A DNA stretch of 60,215 nt from an uncultured Clostridia bacterium (GCA_947623205.1 CANQGM010000013.1:1-60215); one strand, 5' to 3'; numbered from the stretch's first letter, positions 24,094 to 33,879 are shown. Made by a program: numbers and translations. The notes: a model not told the origin generated them from the sequence alone.

Positions 24094-26070
24094 ATGAAAC
24101 TAAAAGAAATACATATAAAAAGATTTCGCGGAATTGAAGATCAGATAATTAGAGATATTGATAATACATTAGTCCTTATTGGTAAAAACAATGCAGGAAA
24201 AAGTGCCTTTTTAACTGCTATCAGAACATTTTTTGGTGACTATACACCTTAGGAAAAAGATATATATAAGAATTTTGACGATTTTGAGATTGATGTAGTT
24301 TTAGAATGTGCTGAAAACTATATATTTGATTTCTTTTTAGACAACAAAATTGGCTTTGCAAAAGTTCCTTCAACTGCAACTGAGTATAATGATGTTAAAA
24401 ACGAAACATTTTTTGAAGATAAAACATTTTCTGATTTTAAAAATATGAGAAACAAAGCTATAAATTCAGGATTATCAGAAGATGCATCTACAAGAGATAC
24501 TTTTGAGACTATATGGACTAAAGCTATTTATAAAAAATTTAGTATTTCTAAAGGATTAATACACGCATCATTAGTTTTCAAAAGAAACACTGCAAAAGTT
24601 GAATATACTGAAAATAAAGATATTGTATATTTGTTACCTTCAGTTGCTTTTATTGATGACTCTCGTAATTTTGTTGAAGAGGAAACAGGGAAGGCAAAAA
24701 CAATTACTTCAAATATTTTTAATACAATATTAAAATCAGAGCTGTTTAGTAATAAGGAAATTGGTTGTTATAATTGCAACATAGATGATTGCGATGGAAA
24801 CTGTATAAGCAAAATTGATGAAAAAGCACCGATGGAATTAAGTATTGAAGAACTACAAAAACTTATTAACTATAAAACAAAAAGCACTTCTGCTAAGTTT
24901 ACTAGTAGTATTTCGGAACGGTTTGCTAAAAATTATCAAAATGGTTTTAAGGTAAATATTAAAGCAACAAGTAATATAGATAAGTCATTTTCAATTATTA
25001 CAAAATTGTTTGATCCTGCACTTAATGCCGAGGTTGAACTTTCAAATGTTGGTGCAGGTGTTCGTAGCGTTTATATTTTAACTTTATTGCAGTCGTATCA
25101 AGCAATAAGTGCTAAACATACAATTTTTATTATCGAAGAACCTGAGCTGTATTTACATCCTCAATTGCAAAAGTCTATGGCTAAAACGCTATCTGAAATT
25201 GCAGAGAATAATCAAGTGATTTTTACAACACATTCACCAATAATGTTGCGAGAGTTTAGTACGCAAAATATAAGAAAGGTTAAGTTGGATGAAGGAAACT
25301 ATTGTAGTATTGTTAAAAATACAACTATTGAGGATGTGTTAACGGAAATAGGATATTCTAGCCAAGATGTGTTAAATACGGATTTTATATTGTTTGTAGA
25401 GGGACCAGATGATAAGACTATAATTGAGTTTGTTTTAAATAAATACTACGATATTGACTTGGAAAAATTATCAATTATTGATACAAAATCATGCAAAAAC
25501 ATTGGATTTTATGCAACATTAAGGTTCTTAGAAAAAACCACAATGAGTGATGAATTTGCAATAATACTAGATTCAGATACAAAGTCAGAAGTCATGGTTA
25601 AAGAAATTTTGGAGAATCAATTAAATAGTAATATTGACAGTGAATTTGCTTCAAAAGCAATCTCAAAAACGTATATTACTAAATTTAGCTCTATTGAAGG
25701 TTATTTATTTTCTCCAGAGTTACTTGTAAGTCGTAACATATATGATAGTGAAGATCTAGTGTATGAAAGGCTTAAAAATAAATTAGATGAGAATAAAGAT
25801 AAATGTTTAAAATATTTCAGAGATCAAAATAAAAATGCACAGGAAAGAATTGATTTATTTGAAAGTGAATACGTTTCAAAAATTGCTAATGCAAAAGAAA
25901 ATCTTGATTGGATAAAGACTAATATAAGAGGACATGATTATTTTGGTTTCACCGAATCTAAAAGAATAAATTATGAAAGCTATGTTGAAGAATTGCCTCA
26001 GACAGCATTTGAGGAATTAATAGAGTTCTTTGACGGCATACCTTATTTTTTAAAAAGGAAACGGAATTAA
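24094..26070 (+). pseudogene. OLD-family ATPase with TOPRIM nuclease domain, interrupted by an amber codon
   Basis: Starts at ATG 24094 after GAAAGG. The first 52 codons hold the ABC-type Walker A LIGKNNAGKSAFLTAI (residues about 28-43). TAG at 24250-24252 (codon 53) interrupts YTP-stop-EKDIYKNFDD; beyond it the frame is open for about 600 codons to 26070. Downstream: the signature-like GAGVRSVYILTLL, Walker B TIFIIEEPELYLHPQLQ, the H-loop FTTHSPIML, then TOPRIM motifs FILFVEGPDD (catalytic Glu, near 436) and AIILDSDTKSE (DxD, near 492). Full length would be 658 residues, like GajA/OLD nucleases. Either inactivated by one base change, suppressed, or expressed as the 541-residue part from ATG 24445, which would lack Walker A. 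Confidence 0.85.
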
Positions 26071-26239
26071 AAAATATATTTTTACAAATGTTGAAATGTT
26101 TTCGTGGATTTGCAAGTATAAATCTATTGGATAAATATGTAATTATGTTTTAATAAAAAAATTATGAATTTATAGAGATTATGGGTTGATAGTAATGTGT
26201 GTTTGGATTGATGATGCTGAAGATTACTAAAAATTAATT

Positions 26240-26660
26240 AGATTTAAGAAATGATAATTTTAGACCTAGTGTTTATATTAATCATTTGATTTGCTTAAGT
26301 AGAAAATATTTAAGTGATATTTTAAAACGTACAAGTGCTTTCTTGGAAGTATTGTATAGTATACATCAAACGGTTTATATTTTTATAGATAAAATAGATT
26401 AAGAATTTTCGATAGACATTCATCGTATATTTGGTGATAGTAAACTTTATAGGGGTCTAGAAATGCATCATATTGTCAATATGTACTTGCTAATGTTGCT
26501 TATGATATATTTTCAAATTCAAATAATTATATTAAAGTTTATTACTCAATCAGGTAAGAGGCATTAATTTATACGTACCTACTAACGCCAAACCTGAAAA
26601 AAACATAGATGCATACATAATAAATTTAGAATATAGTAAAAATTATTTAGAAACAACGTT
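26240..26660 (+). pseudogene. Decayed coding remnants
   Basis: Short open stretches in successive frames read as protein fragments: FRPSVYINHLICLSRKYL with DILKRTSAFLEVLY (about 26259-26402), then HRIFGDSKLYRG (about 26419-26455), YCQYVLANVAYDIFSNSNN (about 26479-26535) and GINLYVPTNAKPEKNIDAY (about 26562-26620). Together they look like one gene broken by several frameshifts and deletions. I cannot name its family. It lies downstream of the OLD gene and may have been part of that locus. Confidence 0.4.
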
Positions 26661-26850
26661 TAAAATTATGGTAATCGTAAGCATTACGCTTGAGGACTTT
26701 GATTTTGTTGTTACATCCCTTGGTAAAGCTGTTAGTAATCGGCGATAAAAAGAAAAGATTGTGACGGTCAGTCGGCTCATACAGCACATAAAATTGACGA
26801 TGCCGTTCATTCAATCCTATTAGTTTTTCTGTAAAATATTTATAGAGCAT
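26647..26850 (-). pseudogene. ISL3-like transposase C-terminal remnant
   Basis: A 67-codon ORF whose second half reads SPITNSFTKGCNNKIKVLKR and NAYDYHNFKRC. Intact ISL3-family transposases end with a G.NNKIKVLKR.A.GY.NF..FR pattern, so this is a mutated tail (Gly to Asp, Phe-Arg lost). The rest of the transposase is missing. The first 30 residues are not recognisable. Confidence 0.55.
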
Positions 26851-26915
26851 ATTTGATCCTCCGTTTCAGATTTCTTGTCAATTCTGTTTAAACGGATTTT
26901 TTCAAATATGCTCTA
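26843..26915. repeat. Long inverted repeat
   Basis: A perfect 14-bp inverted repeat TAGAGCATATTTGA (26843-26856) / TCAAATATGCTCTA (26902-26915), extended inside by CCGTTT / AAACGG, with a T-rich stretch (CTTTTTTTCTTTTT) after it on the plus strand. It could be a strong terminator, the paired ends of a miniature element or IS-end remnants, since it begins within the ISL3-like fragment. Confidence 0.65.
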
Positions 26916-27029
26916 CTTTTTTTCTTTTTATTTTTATTTCTGTGAACTCTATTTGTTACACAAACTTTTATTATAAAGCTTATAAAAAAGGGAGTGTCCA
27001 TAACTTAAATCCGTTATAAACACTCGATA

Positions 27030-27114
27030 TGGTGCGGGCGACAGGACTTGAACCTGCACATCGGTTGACACTAGAACCTAAATCTAGCGCGTCTGCCAAT
27101 TCCGCCACGCCCGC
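27030..27114 (-). tRNA. tRNA-Leu (TAG)
   Basis: 85 nt on the minus strand including the encoded CCA. The acceptor stem GCGGGCG pairs with CGCCCGC. The anticodon arm CTAGA-TTTAGGT-TCTAG gives anticodon TAG. A long variable arm (class II) and the T arm GGTTCAAGTCC are present. It marks the right boundary of the AT-rich accessory region. Confidence 0.95.
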
Positions 27115-27227
27115 AAATTTAAATTTTATTCTTTATTTTACAGAAAGAAAGTAGTTATGATGGAGAATAACTTAATCATTATATCAGAGATACAAATAAA
27201 AGTCAATTTTTTATTTTACATTTTGAA

Positions 27228-29093
27228 TTAATGTTTCGTCAATTCAAATCCGTCATATTTACCAATATCGCATAGCTGTATTTCGTGACAGCCAAGACGG
27301 GTGCTCAGAGGGGCAGGCTCCGTATAGTCACCGTATAAAAACGTAAGGTATTTATCATATTCCTTCGGAACAGGCAGTTTATGACCTTCAAAGTCAACAT
27401 AAATAACTTCATTAAGATATTCAATCGGGAAACTCCCGTTGTAAATATTTCTTCCCATACCGTCATATAGGTATTTTGCATTTTTTTTGCCTTTAAAGAA
27501 CTTTAAAGTCTTTCTTTCAAGCCAAAGACTGAATCTTAAAGGGAAAATGATTTTGCAAAAGTTAGTGATTAAAGATTGAATTTTACTGCCGTTTTCAGCC
27601 TTTCGGCGGTTCCATTTATTAAATACAAGCGCGCGGGTAAAAAGCGTCATTTTAAGATGAAGCTTTTGACCTAATTTTGAATTGGCGGTTTTGTCATGAC
27701 AGAATATATCAAACGCAAGTCCGTTATGCATTTTTGTGTGTTCTTTTGAAAAACCTGTTGCAAAGGTTGTGCCGTTAAGACGAAATTTTGCAAATTCGTA
27801 AAAACAGTTTTTATCATTTTCGTTTGTTTGAAAAGTCATTGAGTTCGGCATTTCACTCTCTGCTATTTTGCAGAATTTGTCGTAATCTTCACGCAGCATC
27901 ATTATATCTGCATCATCGTCCCACGGAATAAAACCATGGTGCCTTATAGCTCCCAGCAGTGTGCCGCCGCCAAGAAAATACTTAATGCCGTGCCTTTTGC
28001 AAATTTGGTCAACTTCAAGCAGATAAGCAAGCAGGATTTTCTGAATTGAACTCATTCTGCCGTCATGTGAGTGGGGCAGACGCATTGTTCTGTCTTCTGT
28101 CATTCGGCTCATTACACATAGCTCAAGAGCAGTTTCAAAGTTGATTTGAGGCTTGCAGCCGGAAAAGGAAATTTTATTTGCGTTTATGGCACAGGCGCGC
28201 AGTTCTCCTTTGCCTTTAAGTGTAATATCAGCGCGATTTCCGTAAATATCGTGCAGAATTGCGGCAACCGTCCCGGTCGAAGCGGTTGAGTTAATGCCTG
28301 TTACATTATATGTCGTGTTTGTTTCAAGTGTGTTCATAGCATAGACAATAGCCCTGAACACATCGGTTATATATACAAATGAGTATTTGTTGTCCGAGTT
28401 TATCAACGTGCAGCTTTCTTTGTTTGCAATGCTTGCGAACACATTATCAAATTCGGTTTGCAGTTTTGTTGACGCGCCCAGAACAATGCCTGTACGAAGA
28501 ATTGTAAGAGAAAAATTACCGGATTTTTTGCAGCAGCTTAAAAATGTTTCTGTCGAGCGCAGCAATTGAACATCAAAATCATCAACAGACGCGGGCTCAG
28601 CAAAGCTGTATTCATTTTCGGAATATACTCTGTAATGCTTTGCGTTGCCGTAAACCCTGCTGTCGCTGAGCATTACAGTCCTTGCATTGGTTTTTGCTGC
28701 CGCTTTGGCAATTGCTTTTGCAGCAAGAATTTCATCTGTAAAAATCTTTGCAGAGGGATTTATTATTTCGCTGCAAAGACCCGTATAAACTATATAATCA
28801 GCTTCTTTTAATTCATTAACAGAATTAAAGTCAATAAACTCAAAGTCATTCCTCAAGAGCAGTTCAGAGCGGTAATCGGTCAGAGCTTTTTTTGTTTGTC
28901 CAAGCAAAATGACCTTTATATTTAAAAATTTTGTTTCATTCAAATATAAAATTGCATAACAAAAACAGCGTGCAAGTTCATGTCCGCATACTACAATTGA
29001 TTTGTTTTTTAGCAGATTCAATTTTTCTTTTTCAACTGTCGGCATTGATGCCCAGTCAATTTCAAACTCATTTAAAGTGTCTTTGATTTGCAT
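27228..29093 (-). CDS. Fusion of SDR epimerase-like domain and LicD phosphotransferase domain
   Basis: 621 residues. Residues 1-330 are a degenerate extended-SDR fold (KSIVVCGHELARCFCYAIL in place of a clear GxxGxxG; later SRVYGNAKHYRVYSE and FVYITDVFRAIVYAM). From about 336 a LicD domain: KRHGIKYFLGGGTLLGAIRH followed by GFIPWDDDADIMM, the conserved nucleotidyltransferase-like core, and RLNGTTFATG. LicD proteins transfer phosphocholine or alditol-phosphate from a CDP donor to cell-surface glycans. Two genes upstream is an IspD/TarI-type CTP enzyme able to make the donor, and then a Wzm/Wzt-type exporter. Last gene of a five-gene minus-strand operon. It is predicted to modify teichoic-acid-like glycan in the cytosol before export. 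Confidence 0.8.
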   Translation of the reverse strand: MQIKDTLNEFEIDWASMPTVEKEKLNLLKNKSIVVCGHELARCFCYAILYLNETKFLNIKVILLGQTKKALTDYRSELLLRNDFEFIDFNSVNELKEADYIVYTGLCSEIINPSAKIFTDEILAAKAIAKAAAKTNARTVMLSDSRVYGNAKHYRVYSENEYSFAEPASVDDFDVQLLRSTETFLSCCKKSGNFSLTILRTGIVLGASTKLQTEFDNVFASIANKESCTLINSDNKYSFVYITDVFRAIVYAMNTLETNTTYNVTGINSTASTGTVAAILHDIYGNRADITLKGKGELRACAINANKISFSGCKPQINFETALELCVMSRMTEDRTMRLPHSHDGRMSSIQKILLAYLLEVDQICKRHGIKYFLGGGTLLGAIRHHGFIPWDDDADIMMLREDYDKFCKIAESEMPNSMTFQTNENDKNCFYEFAKFRLNGTTFATGFSKEHTKMHNGLAFDIFCHDKTANSKLGQKLHLKMTLFTRALVFNKWNRRKAENGSKIQSLITNFCKIIFPLRFSLWLERKTLKFFKGKKNAKYLYDGMGRNIYNGSFPIEYLNEVIYVDFEGHKLPVPKEYDKYLTFLYGDYTEPAPLSTRLGCHEIQLCDIGKYDGFELTKH

Positions 29094-29109
29094 TTTCTGT
29101 TTGTCCTTA

Positions 29110-30192
29110 TTAATTGATTTTCTGCAAACTTACAATTTTTACGCTGCGTTTAATTCCCTCAGTCAAATCAACCTTTGCAGTCCATCCGAGACCGTTAAGA
29201 GCAGAGGCGTCAAGAATTTCGGGAGTAGGTGAAAAGGGAGACGGTACCGGTTCTTTCTCATCTTCGGCATTGGCAAAGCTGAGCGAAAGTTTCAGTTCCG
29301 GAAAAGCATTAACGGCAGTTTTTGCAAAATTTCTTATAGTTGTATCGCTTGAAGGATTCGCAATATTGTACGGAGTGCAGTTTTTTCCGTCAAGCAAAAT
29401 TTTAAGCAGAGCCGTTGCGGTATCAGTGACATAGCAAAAGCTTCTGAGAGCCGCCCCGCTGCTTTTTAACAAAATATTTTCTCTGCGAACAATATTTGCA
29501 ATGAACTGCGCCCATACTCTGTCGTCATCAATTCCGGCAGGACCGTAAATATAGGCGGGACGGGCAATTTTAACATTCATTCCATACTGATTTGCATAAC
29601 AGCAGGCTAGTGTTTCTGACGCACGTTTTCCCTGCGCGTAGCAATTTTTATAATCGTTAATATCAAGATAACCTATGTCGTTTTCAGATATTTCTCTTTT
29701 ACCGTTAAAAAGATTACCGTAAACCTTTAATGATGAGACTATAAGAGTGCTTTCCGCCCCGGAATTTTTTGCATATTCAAGAACATTTGCAGTTCCAGTT
29801 ATGTTAGCGTCTATTGTTCCGACAGGGTCGTTTTCAAAGTAATATGCGCTTGCCTGACTTGCCGCGTGGATAACAAAATCGGCTCTTTTGCAGTCAACAG
29901 GAGCGCAGACATCATGAACAACAAGCTCCAAATCGTCACGTTTTAAAAGCTCACCGTATTTTTTTTCGGCATTTTTTATGTTTCTGACAAGGGCAACTAC
30001 CTTTGTGCTGCCGCCGTACAGGTCGTTTCTTATTAATATGGCACAAATCGTATAAAAAGCTATAAAGCCGCTGCCGCCCGTGATGAACACGGTTTTGTTG
30101 TCAAGGCGCGGCCAGTCAATGCTGCTGTCTGCAATTGTTTTTACGTCTTCAAATATATAGGGATGCAAATGGTATTTGACATTATAGTCCAT
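29110..30192 (-). CDS. NAD-dependent epimerase/dehydratase (extended SDR)
   Basis: 360 residues from ATG 30192, which has GAGGAA 8 nt upstream within the end of the previous gene; a longer start at 30213 is less likely. NAD-binding TVFITGGSGFIAFYTICAIL (GxxGxxA type) lies near residues 36-55, DFVIHAASQASAYY follows, and the catalytic pair lies in SSLKVYGN and YAQGKRASE (a Y-x-x-x-K-like arrangement with Q-G between). It probably interconverts or oxidises the sugar or alditol moiety used by the LicD fusion. It overlaps the cytidylyltransferase gene by 11 bp. Confidence 0.8.
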   Translation of the reverse strand: MDYNVKYHLHPYIFEDVKTIADSSIDWPRLDNKTVFITGGSGFIAFYTICAILIRNDLYGGSTKVVALVRNIKNAEKKYGELLKRDDLELVVHDVCAPVDCKRADFVIHAASQASAYYFENDPVGTIDANITGTANVLEYAKNSGAESTLIVSSLKVYGNLFNGKREISENDIGYLDINDYKNCYAQGKRASETLACCYANQYGMNVKIARPAYIYGPAGIDDDRVWAQFIANIVRRENILLKSSGAALRSFCYVTDTATALLKILLDGKNCTPYNIANPSSDTTIRNFAKTAVNAFPELKLSLSFANAEDEKEPVPSPFSPTPEILDASALNGLGWTAKVDLTEGIKRSVKIVSLQKIN

Positions 30193-30919
30193 ATTTAAGT
30201 TCCTCTTTTGCAAAGTTTTTAAAACTTTTATAATAATATCTTGAACGTAAAAATTCTAAGTCTTCGGGAGTAGTAACCTTAATATTGTCACGCTCACCTT
30301 TAAAAATGTGCAGGGTTTCTCCGAGTTCAATAAGAAGTTCACCGGATGAGATAGGGTTTGTGATCCCCCTTTTTTCAGCTTCATCATGAGCCCACATAAT
30401 TTTTCTCATTGTATAACCCTGCGGCGCCTGAGTGATGTACATTTGTTTTCTGGGCAGACTTTTACAGCAGGTTTGTCCGTTTTCGCTCTGCAAAACGGAG
30501 TCGATGCTCGGAGTAACGGGAACGGCGGTTTCAAACCGTTCCGCAGTTTTTATGCAGTCGGTAATGAGTTGATGAGTTATAAGGGGACGCACGCCGTCGC
30601 AGATAAGCACAATGTCATTGGGCGATGAGTTTTTTTGAACCTCAACAAGACCGTTGTGAATGCTTTTGTGACCGTTTTCACCTCCGGGTACTATTGAGGT
30701 GACTTTCGGTGTTTTAAATTTTGCGATCAAATCCCAAAGATAATCAATTTTGTCAGCAAGGCAGGAAACCACTATATCGTCTATCTGCGGGTGAGCGGCA
30801 AAGTTTTCAAGAGTTCGTATTATTATGGGCTTTCCGTCAACATTAATAAATTGCTTTGGTATGTCAAGTGATTTCATTCTTGCGCCTACGCCGCCCGCAA
30901 AAATAACAACGTGTACCAT
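30182..30919 (-). CDS. IspD/TarI-family cytidylyltransferase
   Basis: 245 residues. The nucleotide-binding start MVHVVIFAGGVGARMKSLDI, followed by PKQF, and ICDGVRPLIT and VPVTPSIDSV with QAPQGY mark the IspD/TarI family, which makes CDP-methylerythritol or CDP-ribitol from CTP. Since it sits with a LicD fusion and a polysaccharide exporter and not with isoprenoid genes, a CDP-alditol or CDP-sugar product for glycan modification is likelier than isoprenoid synthesis. The absence of a TarJ-type reductase leaves the exact alditol open. Confidence 0.8.
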   Translation of the reverse strand: MVHVVIFAGGVGARMKSLDIPKQFINVDGKPIIIRTLENFAAHPQIDDIVVSCLADKIDYLWDLIAKFKTPKVTSIVPGGENGHKSIHNGLVEVQKNSSPNDIVLICDGVRPLITHQLITDCIKTAERFETAVPVTPSIDSVLQSENGQTCCKSLPRKQMYITQAPQGYTMRKIMWAHDEAEKRGITNPISSGELLIELGETLHIFKGERDNIKVTTPEDLEFLRSRYYYKSFKNFAKEELKYGL

Positions 30920-30936
30920 TTTATATCTCCGAATAA

Positions 30937-31668
30937 TTATTTTTTCTTTTTTGAATCTTCGTAAATTTTGAGAGTTTCTTCAGTTGGACCGTCAAAAATA
31001 ACGGTACCTTTTTTAAGATAAATTGAACGAGGACAAATCTCCTCAACCGAACTTGCGTTGTGGCTTACATAAAGAACGGTAGTACCGCTGCATATAATTT
31101 CTTTAATTTTATTTTTGCATTTCTTTTTAAATGTTGCGTCGCCTACCGAGAGCGCCTCGTCAACTACAAGAACATCGGGTTCAATGTTTACATTAATTGC
31201 AAAGCCGAGACGCATTTTCATACCGCTTGAGTATGTTCTGACAGGTTGGTCAATGTAGTCGCCAAGCTCCGCAAAATCAATAATTTTTTCTTCGATCTGT
31301 TTTATATAATCATCTTCAAGACCGAGGATGTATCCTTTTAGGTAAATATTCTCCCTGCCAGTCATTTCCATGGAAAATCCGGCAGTAAGCTCAAGCAGGG
31401 CGGCTACCTTTCCGTTTACCGTAATTTCGCCCTCATCGGGAAATGAAACGCCTGTGATCATCTTGAGAAGCGTTGACTTTCCGGCGCCGTTGTCACCTAC
31501 AATACCCACTGATTCTCCGCGGTTTATCGTCATTGAAACATTGTTAAGAGCTTTGTTTGTTTTTGCATTTTTAGGCTTTATAAAAAGTGCTTTAAAGCGT
31601 GCTTTATCGTCCTTGTAAAGAGTATATGTCTTGCTTACGTTTTTAAAGGTAATAATCGGTTCATCCAT
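30937..31668 (-). CDS. Polysaccharide/teichoic-acid ABC exporter ATPase (TagH/Wzt-like)
   Basis: 243 residues. Walker A GIVGDNGAGKSTLLKMI near 60, the family-specific LLELTAGFSMEMTGRENIYL region, signature TYSSGMKMRLGFAI, Walker B VLVVDEALSVGD and switch SHN. The short C-terminus lacks the carbohydrate-binding domain of some Wzt proteins, so it is of the short type. Pairs with the permease 14 nt upstream in the operon. It would drive export of the lipid-linked glycan made by this cluster. Confidence 0.87.
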   Translation of the reverse strand: MDEPIITFKNVSKTYTLYKDDKARFKALFIKPKNAKTNKALNNVSMTINRGESVGIVGDNGAGKSTLLKMITGVSFPDEGEITVNGKVAALLELTAGFSMEMTGRENIYLKGYILGLEDDYIKQIEEKIIDFAELGDYIDQPVRTYSSGMKMRLGFAINVNIEPDVLVVDEALSVGDATFKKKCKNKIKEIICSGTTVLYVSHNASSVEEICPRSIYLKKGTVIFDGPTEETLKIYEDSKKKK

Positions 31669-31682
31669 AAAATTACCTCCCG

Positions 31683-32501
31683 TTAAAGTACGTCAGGAAG
31701 CTTTTTCCTGAGTCTGTTGTAGTTAAATATTCCAAGCGCAAACACAAAAACAAATTCTGCAAGAAAAATAACGAGCTCAGTTTTGTAAACAAAAAATGCC
31801 CGGTTATAAAGAAAACAGTTTCTGTAACCGTTGACAAAAAAGTTAATGGGGTTAAAAAGCATAATTTTGTTAAGAGGCGAGTCAAGGCTGTAAGAGTCAT
31901 ACATTATGCCCGAAAGCCAAAATATACCGGACATAATTGAAACGATAAGACTTTCAAAGTCTTTGCTGAATGCGCTCATAGGCGCCGTTGACCATGACAG
32001 CGCCACAAAGAATATAAACATAAGCGGACAATAGAAAAAGAACTGAAGATTATACCAGCTCGGTCCGACAATAAACAATACATATACATACATAATTACC
32101 ATAAGTATCATATGGACAAACAAGCGCGAAAGCGCCGTATAGGTAAGTATGGTTGAAACCGGAAACTTGACCTTTGTAATAAACTGCCTGTTTGTTCTCA
32201 GAGTTTTTGCGCCCTGAGTGATACTGTCCTGAATAAAAAACCACGGTATAATACCTATGAACATAAAAGTAAAAAAGTCAATCGTAAACGGCTGAGGGCC
32301 GCCAAGGTTTACTTTGACTGATCTCAATGCTTTAATTCCGCAGGAGAAAGCAAACCAGTAAACAAATATTGTAAATGCGGGTTTTACCACTGCCCAAAGA
32401 GGGCCAATTACCGCGCCTTTATAGGTTTTGATGAGTTCGTTTTTTGCAAGCAGAAAAATTTGCTTCCAAAATCCTTTGTGTTCTTTGAAAATCGTAAACA
32501 A
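31683..32501 (-). CDS. Polysaccharide/teichoic-acid ABC exporter permease (TagG/Wzm-like)
   Basis: 272 residues, six predicted membrane helices of the ABC-2 family. The cytosolic N-terminal helix LAKNELIKTYKGAVIGPLWA is typical of Wzm/TagG permeases, and GIFWLSGIMYD and NPINFFVNGYRNCFLY lie in the last third as expected. First gene of the five-gene surface-glycan operon (32501 down to 27228). The 280 nt upstream hold AT-rich promoter sequence and the terminator of the neighbouring pot operon. Confidence 0.87.
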   Translation of the reverse strand: MFTIFKEHKGFWKQIFLLAKNELIKTYKGAVIGPLWAVVKPAFTIFVYWFAFSCGIKALRSVKVNLGGPQPFTIDFFTFMFIGIIPWFFIQDSITQGAKTLRTNRQFITKVKFPVSTILTYTALSRLFVHMILMVIMYVYVLFIVGPSWYNLQFFFYCPLMFIFFVALSWSTAPMSAFSKDFESLIVSIMSGIFWLSGIMYDSYSLDSPLNKIMLFNPINFFVNGYRNCFLYNRAFFVYKTELVIFLAEFVFVFALGIFNYNRLRKKLPDVL

Positions 32502-32711
32502 TAAAATACATCCTATCTGCTTGAATTTCAGGAAAAATCTGCAATATATAAATAAAGATACAATTTTTAATTACATATAAATAACAGTATTATTATATAA
32601 CTTTTTACTGATTTGTCAATCATAACAGGAAAATAGTAAATTGCGCCAAAACGCGGCTATAAAAGTATTTGAATATAATATTTTTAGTATTCAAAACAGA
32701 TGAAAAAACAA

Positions 32712-32757
32712 AACTGTCACAAAACGGTGCGGTCAATACCGCCGATTTGTGACAGTT
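32712..32757 (-). terminator. Terminator of the potABCD operon
   Basis: Perfect 12-bp stem AACTGTCACAAA / TTTGTGACAGTT plus an inner CGGT/ACCG stem. Read leftwards it is followed by TTGTTTTTTCATC. It lies 29 nt beyond the potD stop. Confidence 0.8.
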
Positions 32758-32785
32758 CTATAAAACAATGTCATTTATTGATTTT

Positions 32786-33856
32786 TCAGTCAGCCTGAAT
32801 TTTTACAAACTGTTCCTGCATATATGAATAAACATCATCGGGTACGTTTGTGAATACATAACATTTGTCAAGATATTCGTCGCTTGGGAAAATAAGCTCG
32901 TTGTTTTTTATATCTTCATCAAGATATTTATCATATGTCTCACTGTTAGGGGTTGCGTAATAAAGATATTTAAAGTTTTCTGCGGCAATTTTCGGATCTT
33001 GCATAAAGTTGATGAACTTTTCTGCATTTTCTTTATTTTTACTGCATTTTGGAATACACATTGCGTCATAAAACAGATTAGCGCCGTCCTCGGGCATTGC
33101 GAAGTCAAGATTCTTGTTGTTTTCCATCATAGTTACAATATCGCCGGCATAGTACGGAGCAATTGCGGCCTGGCTGTTTTCCATTTCGGTAAATACCTGG
33201 TCCATAACATATTTTTTAAGCAGCGGTTTCTGTTCGCTTAATTTTGCGGCCGCCTTGTCAATATCATCTTTGGTGCAGTTTGACGGATTAATATTGCAAA
33301 GCTGCATTGAAATCGCCATTGCGTCTCTGCTGTTGTTAAACATTAAAATCTGTCCGCTGAGGTCTTTATTCCACAGAGCGTCCCATGATGTGGGTTTTGA
33401 TTTAACTTTTGTTTTGTCATAAACCATAGCAGTAACACCCCAGCTGTAGCAAACAGTGTATCTGCTTTCCGGGTCACAGTCAAGCTTTTTGAAACGCTCC
33501 ATAATATATTTGTAATTGGGAATGTTGTCATAATCAAGCTCAAGCAGCATATTCTCATTAATCAGCTTGCTTATCATATATTCTGACGGAATTATAACAT
33601 CATAGCTTACATTACTGTTTTTCAGCATATTGTAAAGCTCTTCGTTTGTTTCGTAAGTAGTGTAATTGACCTTTATGTTTGTCTGTTTTTCAAACTCGTC
33701 AATAACGTCCATTATGCCGTCTTCACCGTTTGCGATATATTCGCCCCAGTTATAAACATTAACTTCGCCCTCGGTGCTGTTTCCGCATCCCGAAAGGCAG
33801 GCAGTGATAGACGCCGAAATAATTGCAATAAGAATAATGCTGATAAGTTTTTTCAT
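32786..33856 (-). CDS. potD: Spermidine/putrescine-binding lipoprotein PotD
   Basis: 356 residues. Lipoprotein signal peptide with lipobox LSGC near residue 27, then VNVYNWGEYIANGEDGIMDVIDEFEK, the standard PotD start, later TVCYSWGVTAMVYDKTKV and AIAPYYAGDIVTMMENN. It would capture polyamine outside the membrane for PotBC. Last gene of the operon, 23 nt after potC. Confidence 0.9.
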   Translation of the reverse strand: MKKLISIILIAIISASITACLSGCGNSTEGEVNVYNWGEYIANGEDGIMDVIDEFEKQTNIKVNYTTYETNEELYNMLKNSNVSYDVIIPSEYMISKLINENMLLELDYDNIPNYKYIMERFKKLDCDPESRYTVCYSWGVTAMVYDKTKVKSKPTSWDALWNKDLSGQILMFNNSRDAMAISMQLCNINPSNCTKDDIDKAAAKLSEQKPLLKKYVMDQVFTEMENSQAAIAPYYAGDIVTMMENNKNLDFAMPEDGANLFYDAMCIPKCSKNKENAEKFINFMQDPKIAAENFKYLYYATPNSETYDKYLDEDIKNNELIFPSDEYLDKCYVFTNVPDDVYSYMQEQFVKIQAD

Positions 33857-33879
33857 TTCTCAATCTCCCTTAAAATTAA

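Noticed and set aside
21003..26070. Classical Gabija (gajAB)
   Set aside because: The helicase has UPF1-type motifs and twice the GajB length, and gene order is reversed; described as Gabija-like only.
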